A stretch of DNA of 64,000 nt from Stentor coeruleus (taxonomy: Eukaryota; Ciliophora; Heterotrichea; Heterotrichida; Stentoridae): positions 1 to 64,000 of the forward strand of contig MPUH01000228.1 in assembly GCA_001970955.1 (NCBI GenBank). The letters are read 5' to 3'. The translations under genes and the position numbers were made by a program. Below the pieces are notes generated by a model, which saw only the letters and a program-made list of their open reading frames with translations, made no database searches and was not told where the DNA came from. Shown here piece after piece: positions 18,276 to 30,302 of the stretch (within the stretch, counting starts at the first letter, position 1; each line of letters opens with the position of its first letter).

Positions 18276-19839
18276 TTTTACAATTGGCGATTTTGATATT
18301 AGGATTGGAAAGGAATGAGATTTGTGCGATTAGAGAATTAGAGGATTAGAGGTATAATTGTAGAGGATTGATTTTTTTTGATATTGATGAATGAGATGAT
18401 TGAAAAATGAATGATTTGTAGTGTAAATGGTAAAAATAGTGGAGCTAGTTCTGTATAGGCTTTAGATAAATTAGTGAATTATGAGATCGATAGAAAATTA
18501 TTATTAAGCTAGACAATGATTAGTTTACTTACTTTGTTGCAGAGGATATGACATTTTTTAGCATCACAGAAATTTTTTTTTTGAGATAGACAATGATTAG
18601 TTTACTTACTTTGTTGCAGAGGATATGACATTTTTTAGCATCACAGAAATTTTTTTTTTGAGATAGACAATTACAAGGTAGTTGTGTTGGATTATTTATG
18701 CTGCAGTTATTTAAATGGATGAATATACTTATTTGCTATTATTTTCGATTATGTGAAGGTATCTTTAAATTCAAATATCTTAGTGATACTTTTATTGTAG
18801 AAGCTGATATATGATTTTAATGAAAATATAATTTTCCAATATTGCTTATGTTAAAATCCTTTTATTTTGGTTACTATCTTCAACAAGGAAAGCCTTGTCA
18901 AAAATACGAATAAGTAACTGATACAGTAAATTTCAGTTATTGCATAAGCAAGATGAAAGCAGAACTGGCAGGTTTAAATATATCATATAGAAAATTCAGA
19001 AGCTCTATATAGAATTTTTGAATAGCAAAAATAATATGAAAAATATTAGACAGATTTTACTACTGCTTTAAATAGAGAATTCTTTATGGGTGCATATCTA
19101 GATTAATTTATGCCTAAGAATATAGAAATAAAAAGATTTAGTATGCAAATTTTCTCATCATCACCTTTTACTTAAAATCTTCTATCACCTGCCTTTTCGA
19201 ATTATTTTCCCCACCAAATCAATTTACATCATTATCTCCACTTGCTTAACTTCAAAACTTCATCTCTTCATACTAGTTTAAAATTTCAAAAAACTATAAG
19301 CCTCCTCCTCCTATACAGTAAATTTTTAATCTCTCATACTAATTTAAAATTTCTAATAACTATAATGACCTCCTCCTATACAGTAAATTTTCTTTTATTC
19401 CACCCTTATGATTACTGATCTCTAATTGCCTTACACTTTGCATGTTAATTTTTGATAATGAACAGCATTGGTCTAGTATTTATCATTGATTTTTTCTTTT
19501 GATATCCTTGATAAACTAAATAGTCAAAAAGGTGTAAATTTTAGATAAATAATATTAAGATTACAATTATGTTAAATACAAATTGAAGTGATTTTCATTA
19601 TGCTAAGTATTGCTAGAATATAAAGGATAGTGTAAAAAATTGCATCAAATTATAATAAATATATTATTAAAGCAAATATTTCAAGTAAGCTAATGCAACT
19701 TAAACTCAAAACAAATAAATAAAACTAAAACTTTCTCACAATTCAAAACCTATTTGTCATCATCACATAAAATTTCACTATTTTACAGCACACTAAGCAT
19801 TTCCTCTTACAAAATCAAAATCTTTACAAATTTAAATTA
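18276..19839. other. gene-free accessory stretch
   Basis: Contains the 77-nt tandem duplication and, at 19269-19391, two imperfect copies of a roughly 60-nt unit containing CTCCTCCTATACAGTAAATTT. 19140-19440 is pyrimidine-rich and G-poor on the + strand. No gene seen. Confidence 0.6.
18510..18663 (+). repeat. tandem duplication, 2 x 77 nt
   Basis: Copies 18510-18586 and 18587-18663 are nearly identical, followed by a short start of a third. No N between them, so unlike the contig overlaps this could be real. Confidence 0.85.
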
Positions 19840-20601
19840 TTAAAAACCATTTTTTCTGGATGGGCTAACGCTATTGATCAGTTTTCTCCAAGACTCAGAA
19901 AAATTGTCATAATTCGACATAAATTCATCATGAAAATCTGATTTCTTAATCGAACCCAAAGAAAGCTCTGGGATATTGGCATTGTTTGGTGATGTATGCA
20001 AAGTATCAGCTGTGCTTCCTGAGTCTTTTTTCTGCATATTTCTAATTGGGAATTTTATAGGGTTTGAAGCTATGAGAAAATGCTGCGATTTGGATTTTTC
20101 AGGGTTTTTCGTAAGAGTTTTTAATTTTCCACAATCTTCTGTTTTCGTGATATCATTTACCTTGCTTTTTATATTTATTTGCTCTGCATTTGGGTTGTTG
20201 TTTTTTTCGAGTTCTTTTTCGTAGACGTCTTTGATTTGCTTTAGTAAATGCCCGTATTTTTTGTCTTTTTGAATAATTTTGTCGAATAAACTTCGGCATT
20301 TTTCGAGTGAGTCGATAATTATCGCAGTTTTTCTAGGCTCTTTTTTTTCTGTTATCTTGCTTGCATCCTGTATTTTTTTGTGACTTAGGCTGTTTCTTGT
20401 TTTGCTATCACGAATACGAATTATATCTCTAACGTTTGTAGTCTTGTTATGGTTTTGAATGGTTTTAGTATGCTTTCCACCAGCCAAGTCATGGTTTTCA
20501 TTAAAATTCGGAGGGCTTATTAATGACTGATTGCTATTAGAACGTATTTTTGACGCGATAATAGTTAGATCCTCTTTGAGACTAAAACACTTTTTTATCA
20601 T
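19840..20601 (-). CDS. hypothetical low-complexity protein
   Basis: 253 aa from the first ATG in frame (20601). The frame remains open 27 codons further upstream without an ATG, so a leading exon is possible. The protein is basic, rich in Lys, Asn and Ser, and mostly disordered. A helical segment lies in the middle (EKCRSLFDKIIQKDKKYGHL, then IKDVYEKELEK), and the C-terminal end is FSESWRKLINSVSPSRK. I recognise no family. Ends in TAA. Confidence 0.6.
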   Translation of the reverse strand: MIKKCFSLKEDLTIIASKIRSNSNQSLISPPNFNENHDLAGGKHTKTIQNHNKTTNVRDIIRIRDSKTRNSLSHKKIQDASKITEKKEPRKTAIIIDSLEKCRSLFDKIIQKDKKYGHLLKQIKDVYEKELEKNNNPNAEQINIKSKVNDITKTEDCGKLKTLTKNPEKSKSQHFLIASNPIKFPIRNMQKKDSGSTADTLHTSPNNANIPELSLGSIKKSDFHDEFMSNYDNFSESWRKLINSVSPSRKNGF

Positions 20602-21370
20602 CAAATTAATAATTATATGCTTAAGAGCATTATACTTTGGACTAGAATATGGAAGTTGTGGGATGCTAAAAATAAACAGCACATTTTATGGATTTATTAA
20701 AAGATAAATGCTTGATATTGCTTACTATACTATGGGGATTATAAGATTTAAAATGATTGCTTTATTGAGATTTAAGCGAGAAAATCAAAAAATAAATTGC
20801 GATATTAAAAATAGGCTTATAGTGTGATAATTTTCGTTTTAGCGATGAAGCTTCTTTTAATGATACTTACCTTAAAATAAAAGTTTTCATTACTGTGTAA
20901 TTACATTTCAAATAATAATTCATTCTTCTATAAAGGCTTATTCAATTAGATTAACTTCAGCATGCTCATGATTTATTCAATTCATATAAAATTAACTATT
21001 TTGCAATCTAAATTCATCACACCTACCAAACCTAATAAATTTTCATGATCATGCTAAATATCTCATCCCTACTAAATTTTATAATCCATGCATCTTAATT
21101 AAAATTCCAAATCTCATCCTCTTTATCTTCAAATATTTTATTAAACCCACCCAATTTCAACTCTCAAACAACACTCAGCCTAATCTTAATTCTCCCTTAT
21201 CCTTTCTTTCCATATCACAATTTTATTATCTTTTCTCAAAAATCTAATCATCCATTTCTCTTCTCCACAGCCACAACACTCAAAACCCTATCTCCCAACA
21301 TCAACTCAACTCATAATTTTTTTCGATGTCTAGTTTTCAACAGATTTTTGAAATTTGAAACAGATAATTA
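20602..21370. other. G-poor upstream region of the PP2C gene
   Basis: In 21001-21300 I count 88 C and only 6 G on the + strand (the PP2C sense strand). No gene seen. It fits the general upstream skew. Confidence 0.7.
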
Positions 21371-22636
21371 ATGGACTTCCTCAAGAACAAAACCAAAAGT
21401 GTAGCCAGACCAGTGACTCCCAGCAAGCCAAACACTAGTAGGAGCAAGCTAGTGCAATCTCCTTACCGAGTTCCAAGTGCAAAAATAATTCCTAGACACC
21501 GTCCTTCGAACTCATATGGTGGTGGTTTACAGTCAGAACGTAGCCATGGTCAACTAAAAGAATCAATAAGTAAGCCAGTACTTAAAACCAGTTTAGACAC
21601 AAGACCCAAAGAGGTTAAGTCAGTCATGGGTCATAGGAAAAGTTCTTCAATAGCTGAAAGGCCATCTTCAATACCATTGACTGACCCAGAATTTACTCAT
21701 AAACGTAAATACTCAATTGATCGTATTAAAACCGAAGTGATCTCAGCTTTTTCTCATAAAACCATGACTGGATATATGCCAGGCAACCCAGCAAAAGTAA
21801 ACCAAGACAGCTTTATTTCTATTCAAAGCATGACAGATGAGTGTTCGTTTTTCGCTGTAGCTGACGGTCACGGTATAAACGGTAAAGAAGTATCTTCTTA
21901 CATAAAAGAAAAGTATCCAATATTATTATCTAAAGATCCAAATTTGCTAGGAAATCCAAGAAAAGCATTAACTGCTGCAGCTACAAGAGTTAATAACGAT
22001 TTGGCTCGGCAGGATTTTGATGTTAATTTCAGCGGATCAACTTTTGTTGGGGTATTAATTAGAGGTAAAAAGCTTTGGTGTGCAAATATTGGTGACTCTA
22101 GGGCTTTTATTGCCAGACAATTGCCTGATAATTATCAATCATATAAAAATATCAGATCAGCACCTACAGGGAATCATTGGATGTCTATAGCTTTATCAAG
22201 AGATCATAAACCTAATGAAAGTGATGAATCTAGTAGGATTTTAAAGCATGGAGGTAGAGTTGAAGCTTATCAAGATGAGCATGGGAATCCTTTTGGTCCT
22301 GCAAGAGTATGGCTTAAAAATCAAAACATACCTGGATTAGCTATGTCGAGATCATTTGGAGATAGAGTTGCTGCATCTGTTGGGGTTATTTGTGAGCCGG
22401 AAATATTGGAGTTTGATCTTACGGCTGAAGATAAATTTTTAGTTATTGGCAGCGATGGGATTTTTGAATTTTTATCTAATGAAGACGTACTTAAAATTGT
22501 CGTCCCGTATTGGAGGATAAACGATGTTAATGGAGCTAGTGAAGTTCTGGCTAAAGAAGCAAAGTATAAATGGATGAAGGAAGAAGAAGTTATTGATGAT
22601 ATTACGTGTGTTGTTATCTTTTTGAATGTCCCGTGA
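21371..22636 (+). CDS. PP2C-family protein phosphatase (PPM)
   Basis: 421 aa. A basic, Ser/Pro-rich N-terminal extension (1-130) is followed by the catalytic domain. PPM motifs in order: NQDSFI (near 145), ADGHGINGKEVS (164; metal-binding Asp and Gly), SGSTFVGVLI (222), ANIGDSRAFI (238), LSRDHKPNESDE (274), GLAMSRSFGDR (326), GSDGIFEFLSNEDV (378; metal Asp) and DDITCVVIFL (409; metal Asp). All metal-binding aspartates are present, so it should be an active Mg/Mn-dependent Ser/Thr phosphatase. The stop is TGA, with TAG in frame five codons later (VHDY between). Confidence 0.93.
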   Translation: MDFLKNKTKSVARPVTPSKPNTSRSKLVQSPYRVPSAKIIPRHRPSNSYGGGLQSERSHGQLKESISKPVLKTSLDTRPKEVKSVMGHRKSSSIAERPSSIPLTDPEFTHKRKYSIDRIKTEVISAFSHKTMTGYMPGNPAKVNQDSFISIQSMTDECSFFAVADGHGINGKEVSSYIKEKYPILLSKDPNLLGNPRKALTAAATRVNNDLARQDFDVNFSGSTFVGVLIRGKKLWCANIGDSRAFIARQLPDNYQSYKNIRSAPTGNHWMSIALSRDHKPNESDESSRILKHGGRVEAYQDEHGNPFGPARVWLKNQNIPGLAMSRSFGDRVAASVGVICEPEILEFDLTAEDKFLVIGSDGIFEFLSNEDVLKIVVPYWRINDVNGASEVLAKEAKYKWMKEEEVIDDITCVVIFLNVP

Positions 22637-22784
22637 GTTCATGATTATTAGTAAATATTATTATATAATAAGTTTACCTATAAGATTTTTGTAATGAGAG
22701 ATAGTGGTGTGAATAAAGAATTATAAGTTTGTAATTGACTAGACATTTTTTAATTTTATAAGAAAGCTCAGATGGTTTTGCATA

Positions 22785-22960
22785 GTTTAGCAGTAGCATT
22801 TCGTCAAAAGCGTCAAATAGTTACTGTTAATATTTCCTCATACAATTAATTTTTTAAGCCCATACATGAATTGTTTAGCAGTAGCATTTCGTCAAAAGCG
22901 TCAAATAGTTACTGTTAATATTTCCTCATACAATTAATTTTTTAAGCCCATACATGAATT
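22785..22960 (+). repeat. tandem duplication, 2 x 88 nt
   Basis: Copies 22785-22872 and 22873-22960 are identical or nearly so, with no N between. The rest of 22637-23202 holds no gene; the part just after PP2C is G-rich and C-poor. Confidence 0.88.
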
Positions 22961-23202
22961 CTTGCTTGCCTATAAAATCAATAAAAACCCTTATATAATT
23001 TATTAATTTATAAGCGTATTGCCTGCAATATCTACAATGCAATAAGCGTATATATAAAAGCCTATAAATAAATTTGGGAAATATTTCTTTTATCGGTATA
23101 AATTTTCCAATGACACTTCTATTGACTTTTCGAAGAAAATACTTTATAAAACTCTTATAAACATATCAAAAACCTGCAATATTTTATTATTTATCTTCCT
23201 AG

Positions 23203-23421
23203 CTAACTATAAATATTATTCAAAAAGCCTGTATTCATAAAGTTTACATCAAATCGACTAGTTGGGCATGTGGATTTACTTGAATGAATTCCTTCTACAT
23301 CAAATCCTTTTAACTCCTCTGGACTATCTAGATTGACATCATAAAAATCTGACTCTCGCATAGGCTTTTCGCTGATTATTACTTCATTTTCCAAAGCTCG
23401 GCTTGATTCGCAGCAACCCAT
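23203..23421 (-). CDS. small acylated membrane-anchored protein (MGCC)
   Basis: 72 aa. MGCCESSRALENE is a textbook N-myristoylation plus double palmitoylation start (Gly2, Cys3, Cys4), which would tether it to membranes. The rest is acidic and polar without a recognised domain. The spacing upstream and a clean ATG/TAG support a real small gene, but no family is recognised. Confidence 0.6.
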   Translation of the reverse strand: MGCCESSRALENEVIISEKPMRESDFYDVNLDSPEELKGFDVEGIHSSKSTCPTSRFDVNFMNTGFLNNIYS

Positions 23422-24097
23422 TAATTTAAACTATTTTCAAATATTCATTGTCTATATTCATATCGCTATACTTGTATAATATTATTCAAAATAATAAACA
23501 CAATAATTAAACTTAGAGAATTTTTTTAGTTAAGATTAAAAGCACACAAATTGGATATGCTATGTGTGTTGCTTATATAATAGTAGAATATTTTGATGAA
23601 TGTAGAAGGAAATTTGCATAGGTTTTGTGGGTATTTTATTATAGGAATTAGATATTTTTAGATGAAAATTTTATTATTTATCTTCAGATTTTTTTATTAG
23701 GATTTTAAGTTTTTACTGATTTTTATACTTGGAGAAGAAATGCAAGCTTATGCTGAAAATTCAGTTTTTAATTTTGTATAAGAATTATTTTAAAGTTTAT
23801 ACAATAATTTCATGATTAATATATATATTGCTTAAAGGCTAGACTTTATAAAGATAAATTCCCGAGACCTGTCTTACTAGTAAAAACTTAACTTACCTAA
23901 CTTTAAAATAAAATACCTATTTAGTAATATTAACCTCCTAAATACTTATATAAAAATAAGCCTAATCAAGTATAAGAGGGCTATTTAAGCAGTATTCTCC
24001 TATTTTCATACCCCAAACCTATTTACCCAAAAAAATCCTTCATACACACTTATATAATCAAAATCCCTCATCTTACACTCAAAAGCAAGCATCTTGA
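23422..24097. other. spacer
   Basis: No gene seen. 23930-24090 is C-rich and G-poor on the + strand, as expected downstream of the - strand gene that ends at 24098. Confidence 0.6.
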
Positions 24098-25290
24098 TTA
24101 AATTAATAAACTAGAAGCTCTTACATGAATAAGTCCATTAAACTTAAAACTCCCACTGATTCCCCAACTTTTAATCTCAAAACTAAAACTACCAGGTACT
24201 AGCACGTGTTTCGACCTCCCAAAATAAAAATTACTAGCCTGCTCTAAAGCAACCTGAGGATAAAAAACCCCATCAACCTTAGTTGAGTTAAAAACCTCAG
24301 TCGTCACATTAATAGGCATATTAAAAATAAATTCAGAAAAATGTGCTGCTCCCAACTTGACAACTTTTTTCCCAACATAAACACTATCACTTGTTGCACT
24401 AAGAAAATCTTCCTGTAGCCCTCCAAGGGATATAGTAATCTGTGTGCTTTCGATATTCCCAAAAAATATAGCACTTACTCTAAAACTCTTATAATTATGC
24501 TCAGCCCTATACCACTCTACGAATCCATGCGATCCTGCCATTTCATGTTTAATTCCTTGATATTTTGCATATCCTGTTATAAGTTTGTTCCCATCCTGAT
24601 ATGCATATTCGAATTTATCTCCTTCTTGAGACAGGGTATTTATGTTCAAAATATTTTCTGAAGTTTTTTAAATACTTCAGCATTGAGTTCAAGGTCTAAT
24701 TCAGGGACTGTTAAAAACACATCTTTGTATTTTTGGTCAAAGTTGCCAAGTGTTATATTAAAATTTGTTGAGTTTACTATAGTTTTCCCATATACAGGTA
24801 AAGGTGATAGTTTAAAATCAGCAATTTCAGTTTTGTAATATATTACTGGGGCTTGATAATCTGTGGCAACTAGTAAGAGCAAGCTGTTAAAGTATTTTTG
24901 TTTTTGCAAAGAGAGATATATTGAAAATTTGGAATTATAGAGGTAGAGGACTTCCCATTCTTTGAAAAGAAAGGTTGGGCTATCGTAATTATAGGAAAGN
25001 TAGAGGTAGAGGACTTCCCATTCTTTGAAAAGAAAGGTTGGGCTATCGTAATTATAGGAAAGGGAGCTGCCAATTTGTAGGCCTTGATATATAGGCTTGC
25101 TTGATTCATCAAATACGATACCTCTATTTGTTGGGATTATGCTTTGGGGACTTGAAATTTGTTTTTCAATATCGTGTGAAGGGAAGTTTAGTATATATAT
25201 TTCTAGAAGAATTCCAATCAGCAGGATAAGCACGAACATTATGGTGGACTTGATTAGAAGTCTACCACGTTTTGGCTTTTGGATATCCAT
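24098..25290 (-). CDS. single-pass (type II) membrane protein, unknown, with a frame change
   Basis: A short basic N-terminus (MDIQKPKRGRLLIKS) precedes one transmembrane helix (residues 17-34), then a long beta-rich outer domain with several N-glycosylation sites (for example NSTNFNIT and NVT, NST). The first frame ends at TGA 24648-24646. The second frame overlaps there and has no upstream ATG of its own, running to TAA at 24098. The two together look like one protein of about 375 aa. No 15- or 16-nt intron fits, so this is a single-base error in a T run or a real frameshift. It also carries the overlap at N 25000, which inserts 21 false codons. Confidence 0.55.
24938..25062. other. 62-nt contig overlap around N 25000
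   Basis: 24938-24999 and 25001-25062 are identical. Removing one copy keeps the frame of the membrane protein. Confidence 0.88.
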
Positions 25291-27514
25291 TTATTATCAA
25301 ATTTGTCATAATTTTTTGTGTTTTTGCATTTGAGATAAGTATTTTTTGATATTTCAATGCCCGTTGATTTGAGATTTATTAGGAATTTATGTTGGATTAA
25401 GGTTTAATTTTAGGGAAAAACATTTTTATGCGTTTTTGAATTAAAATAGGATGCAATTTTTAATTTTTAGAATAGCCAGAGTATATAAAATTTAGATATT
25501 TATATTAGAATAGAGAAGTAGTGTAAAATTATAGTTGTGGATTGCTATAAAATTTTATGAGTGTTTAATGATGATAGCAATAATTTTATAGTATTTTTGT
25601 GTTATGAATAAATTATATTGCTTTTATAATAAAGAAGTTTAAAATCCTTATAGTCTTCATAGCTTATCTAAAATCTTCCTTTTGATATTTACCTTCAAAT
25701 ATTTCTCTAATTTTATTATGAATTATTGAATAAACTTAGCTTCGTATTTTCTTATAATCTTTTTTATATATTAAGCTTATTTTAATATTAAACCACTTTA
25801 TAGTCTTTGGTTTTTAATAACTAGTGTCATAAACTTAGTTAAACAAAATTAAGCCTTATTTTCAATTAAAATATTCTCGATTTAAATTTAATCTCAAGCC
25901 TTTCTTATTTTTTCTAAGCATTTTTCATAGACGTCATAAATAAAAAGATATGCTTATAATGGGTTACATTTTTTATTTATTTTTTGTGACTACACTAAAA
26001 CACACATATCCTTATTATTTATATCAATATACCATTGCTTTATATATAAAAAAGTATCTTTACACCACAAGCTTTATCAATAATCTTTAAATACTTAATT
26101 GGTGGCTGATATGCATTTGAATTCATGATTATGAAAGTATTGCATATATATGAGCAAATATTAGCCATGTGTTTCACCTTAATGATATACGAACGATTTT
26201 GTTCTAGCTTTATTATTGGAAGACATGACTGTTAGATTATATCTTTGCATTTTTTCTATATGGAAATTTGGTAAATTTTTTGTTAGATTTCAGAGGCTGG
26301 AGGCATGATTTTCAGAATAAAAATGGAAAAATTACTTTGAAAATTTTTGGTTTTACTTAGAAATAATTGGGTATTCTTGATATCTCAATGCCTTTGGCGA
26401 ATTTTTGGTCTTTCGGCTAGGATAATGCCGATTATTAAAAAAAAATGCTTTTATCTGATATAGCCGAATTATATTTCCCTATAAATCGATGTGATAGTGA
26501 CTTACTGCTATTATATCAGCTTAAGAATCGATGAAAATATTACTATTTGGATTGGAAAGCATAAAAATTTGATTATAAGATATCAGTATTAACTGTATTT
26601 GCAAATATTTGCTGGACTAGTATTTCACTTAAGCGGCAACTATTCGATCTGCAATAGCAATACTGAAGGCATTAGATTTTGCCTTAGATGCAGGGATATT
26701 TTAGGTATCATCTTACCAAAAATCAACAATTGGCTGTATAGTAGACTCCTCTAGTCTCTACATATGAGCATGCAGAAAATTTAATCAGGATCAATAACAA
26801 GCATTTAATTTACGAAATTGGAATTGCTAAAAAACTTCTGAACTAAGCAGACTGGATATATAAACCAAAAAGTTGTAAAAATTGAGTCATGATGATAAAT
26901 ATTTTTATGGGAGGACTAACGGTATTCTCACAGTTTAGAAAATTCCTAAGCCTTAATTGTAACAATAAATGATATGCTAGCTAGTATGTAAGGGAATCCT
27001 AATATATGGCAAGAATATCCTATAGATCTAAATGTTAAGCAATTAAAGGGGTTGCCCTGCTGAGAAATCTAGAAAAATTATATCTTGCCTGAAGAAAGGA
27101 GAGAGGAGGTTTTGTAGAATCTGCTGTGGTTTTAGTTGGTAAACCTGAAAACTTAATAGGGAAGAGCTTCAAGTACCTGCTAGAGCTAAAGGATTGAAAG
27201 TGCTATATCAAAAAATAATAGCAGGTCTGATACTTCTGTGTCCTTGCACAAGAATGCAATCCAACAATAAAAAAAACATAAACGATTTCTCTCTCAAAAG
27301 GCTACAACAAAAGTCGTATGAAAATTGCCAATGGTCGTTAAATCCACTATTATTGGCAGTAGCAAAAGTATCAAGAGTATGCTTAGAATGTAATGCTCCA
27401 GTCCAAACCCTACCCATAAGCTTCACAAGAAATTTGGCTCTTCCCAATCAGACGACTCTAAATTTTATTACAACTTCCTGCTCATAATCTAACTTTATAT
27501 ATTTCATAAAAATT
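25291..27514. other. 2.2-kb region without a supported gene
   Basis: AT-rich with short reading frames only. Around 26630-27480 the composition rises (more G and C) and several short open frames occur in sequence, as in decayed coding DNA, but I cannot name a family. No terminal repeats found. Confidence 0.4.
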
Positions 27515-28111
27515 TTAAAAAATTGAATTTGCCTTATAATTCCCTTTAACAACTTTTTTCAATGTTCCAAAAGGTATTTCCCCAGGCTTTTTCGTCACTT
27601 TATCAGGGATTTCAAAAGGTGTCTTCATAACATATTCCATGCTAGGAATGCTATAATTTCTTTCAGTCATAGCTGATTTCTTTGTCTCAACAGGCGAATT
27701 CGATACTTTTCTAGGTATTTTAATCCTACTTTCATTATATTTTATAAGCTCCTGTGATGGTTTGAAAGTTTTGGTCTTTTTTTGCTGGATAATATCTGAG
27801 TTTGGGTTTATAATTGTGTCAGTTGCTGTATAACTGAATAATTTTTTTGATTTTTGTATAGCTTCTTCATGTTGAACTTGATCTATACGTTTGCGGGTAA
27901 ATTTTATTGACTCTTCTTCTGATGTTTGATTAAAGGCATAAAAGTGGCCTTTGCCTTTACGAATTGGGCTTTTCTCTAATCTATCACTTGGGCATACACG
28001 AGCACGGGTGTATTTAGGTAAAGTTAAAGGGTCTACGATTTTTGGATTGAGAAAAGAGTCTCGCTGCGAGGAGGAATTGGCTTTCTATATATGAGTTACT
28101 CGCATGCTCAT
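27515..28111 (-). CDS. hypothetical basic protein, one 15-nt intron near the start
   Basis: Exon 1 is 28111-28100 (M-S-M-R); intron 28099-28085 is gtaactcatatatag; exon 2 is 28084-27515. The joined protein is 193 aa and ends in TAA. It is basic and polar with short repeats of a Pro/Lys style (IPRKVSNSPVETKKS, FEIPDKVTKKPGEIP, KYTRARVCPSD). No family recognised; the general character resembles ciliate axonemal or cortical structural proteins. The ATG, intron and 180-codon open second exon agree, and the intron matches the window consensus, so I am fairly sure it is a gene. Confidence 0.7.
28085..28099 (-). other. 15-nt intron in the hypothetical gene
   Basis: gtaactcatatatag, phase 0 after the fourth codon; it contains the only stop in the frame. 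Confidence 0.85.
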
Positions 28112-28964
28112 TGTGGTTATTTATAACGATGATAATTAAAAAAATTTAGATGAAAAGTCGGAAGGAGAATGAAATTGTGAGAAAGGAAATAACTATGATG
28201 AGGAATATTTGGATTACAAGGTTTGATAATTTAATTTTTGGATGAAGTTTGACTTTTAATGATTGCTATGAGATTAAGGTTGATGTTAAGTAGAAAAAAT
28301 ACTACGAAAGAGGTTTATTATAGATTATTGATTGAAGAATATGAAAGAATCTGAGATTTGTAGAGTTGATGCTTTTTAATAATATTGCTAGAAGATTGAT
28401 TTGATAGGCGTCGCTATTCTAATTGGATTTTCACATTTTATGCAAGATATTAGTAACTAAGTTCCACCATTTTTCCTCTTCCCTTCTAATTCTAAATCAT
28501 TGTCCTTATTTTCAGCATTAGCTTCATCTCTTTTCCTTCGATTTACTCGGAAAAACTTACACTTTATATTTCAATAATAAATACTCCATTGAGGGCTTAG
28601 ATTCCAAAAAAAAGATAATTGAGATTATATATAAATAGTTCAACAAATTTTTCTTAGTTTAAATATAGAAGCATGCTTTTTAGAATTAAGATTGCAATAA
28701 AATCAAAATTTTATACATTTCAATGTATTAATGGCCTTCTTCAAGCATAGTTTTTTGGAAAACTTTGAGCGAACTTAGTATAAAAATGACTAAGAATATA
28801 TGCTATAATATATTTAAAGTTGATAGAAAGCATCTTAATCTTATATTAGCAAGTTATTAGTATTAGTTAGGAATTATCGCTTGACTATTGTCCAGCCCTT
28901 GTTAATTTCCTTCTTTTATAGTACATTTTCGTGATAAGGTTTTTTATTTCTCTGTCGATCTTGA
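28112..28964. other. spacer
   Basis: AT-rich; no gene, repeat or RNA gene seen. Confidence 0.5.
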
Positions 28965-29305
28965 TTATTTCTTGTTTTTTGTGCTTTTCTCTAAGTTTTT
29001 TTCTTCAAATTCTTCATTAAATAAAACGATATGCGATAGTGAAAAAATTTTAGTTTCTTCATTCGCATATTTTTTAAGTTCGATTTCTATTTTATGTCTT
29101 CAGGTTTGTATTCATTACAATTTTCAATAATGTGCTTTTCGTTTTCTGCCCAATGTTGGCAGTAAGGATATTTTTGATACGTGCTTTGATGTCTTAAGTA
29201 TTTGCAGTGTTTTGTAAAGTTTGATCCTGATCTCATTTGGAAAATCAGTCCTGTTCCTGGATTAGCAAGTTTTATTGATTCTGTTGGAACAAAATACAAA
29301 TTATG
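28965..29305 (-). mobile_element. fragment resembling the 3' end of a LINE reverse transcriptase ORF
   Basis: A - strand frame reads LIFQMRSGSNFTKHCKYLR, then YPYCQHWAENEKHIIENCNEY. The spacing Cys-x2-Cys-like (YPYCQHW), then EKHIIENC, is the CCHC-like zinc motif found after the reverse transcriptase domain of many non-LTR elements. After a frame change near 29095 an acidic/Lys-rich tail continues to a stop at 28965. No upstream polymerase domain is present, so it is a 5'-truncated remnant. A small unrelated zinc protein is the alternative. Confidence 0.45.
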
Positions 29306-30302
29306 ACTACAATAGCATTAATGATTATACTTAAGCTTTTAGAAGCACTATCAATTTCTTAATGTAAATTTTGTTAGTGTAAATCGTTTTTTACATACTC
29401 ATATAGTGATTAAGTGATAACTAATTAATGAAAGTTAAGATTAGTATCAGAAAATATTTACAGTCGCAAAAATTGTAATTTTCGATGATTTTTAGGTTTG
29501 TGTTGCTGTTTATATAAAAATGCATGCAAATATTATGGAAACTACTCAGAGTTTTTATAAAAGGAATTTATTTAATATTGTGGAAAAAATGCTCGTATGC
29601 AAATTTGGAAGATAGCTTATTAAGAATCTTAATAATTTTCCAGTTTTACTATAGAATTTGATAATTTTTTTTCAGATGCCTGTAGGGTTTAGTTTTTTTT
29701 TTTACATTTTTTAAGGATTTTGACTGCAAATTGATCAAATATATTTGATAAGGTAAGATGCATCTTTAAAAAAATAAGATTTAAATCAAATATAAGCATA
29801 CTTTAATTATATTTACCATATTTTATTAGACATATAATATATAAATAAACCTAGAAGATATAAATATAAAAATTGTCAACTGAAAGTCTTCAAGGCTTGC
29901 ATGCAAATCACTATATTCTAAAATATAAACACTATAAATTTCATAAAATGAAGCAAATTCATTATATTGTAATAGAAATCCTCTTTTATAATTTGTACAT
30001 TTACCTTAATAATCCTAACTTAGCCTGAAAATTTCCTTTAATAATTTATATTTTGTTTCAAAACTAGTTTAAATGCAAGCATAAGGAACTTAACCTTCAA
30101 ATCTTATCACCTCTAAAACTGAAAAAAGTTTTACGTAAAACCCATTGTTCAAAACCTTTAGTTTTATATAATTACCCTTCCGCAATACTTTTTTCTTTAA
30201 AAGTGAAGCACTTAATATGCCAAAATGCTAACTAAATCGTTTAGGAAATGGTTTGTCTCACTTAATAGTGGCTATAAATGGTATCAATTTAATCTAATAT
30301 AA
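29306..30302. other. 1-kb spacer
   Basis: Very AT-rich; no gene or repeat seen. Confidence 0.5.

Noticed and set aside
27194-27487. 97-codon + strand ORF
   Set aside because: Composition is irregular, no domain is seen and it lies in a region of mixed short frames; I treat it as decayed or chance.
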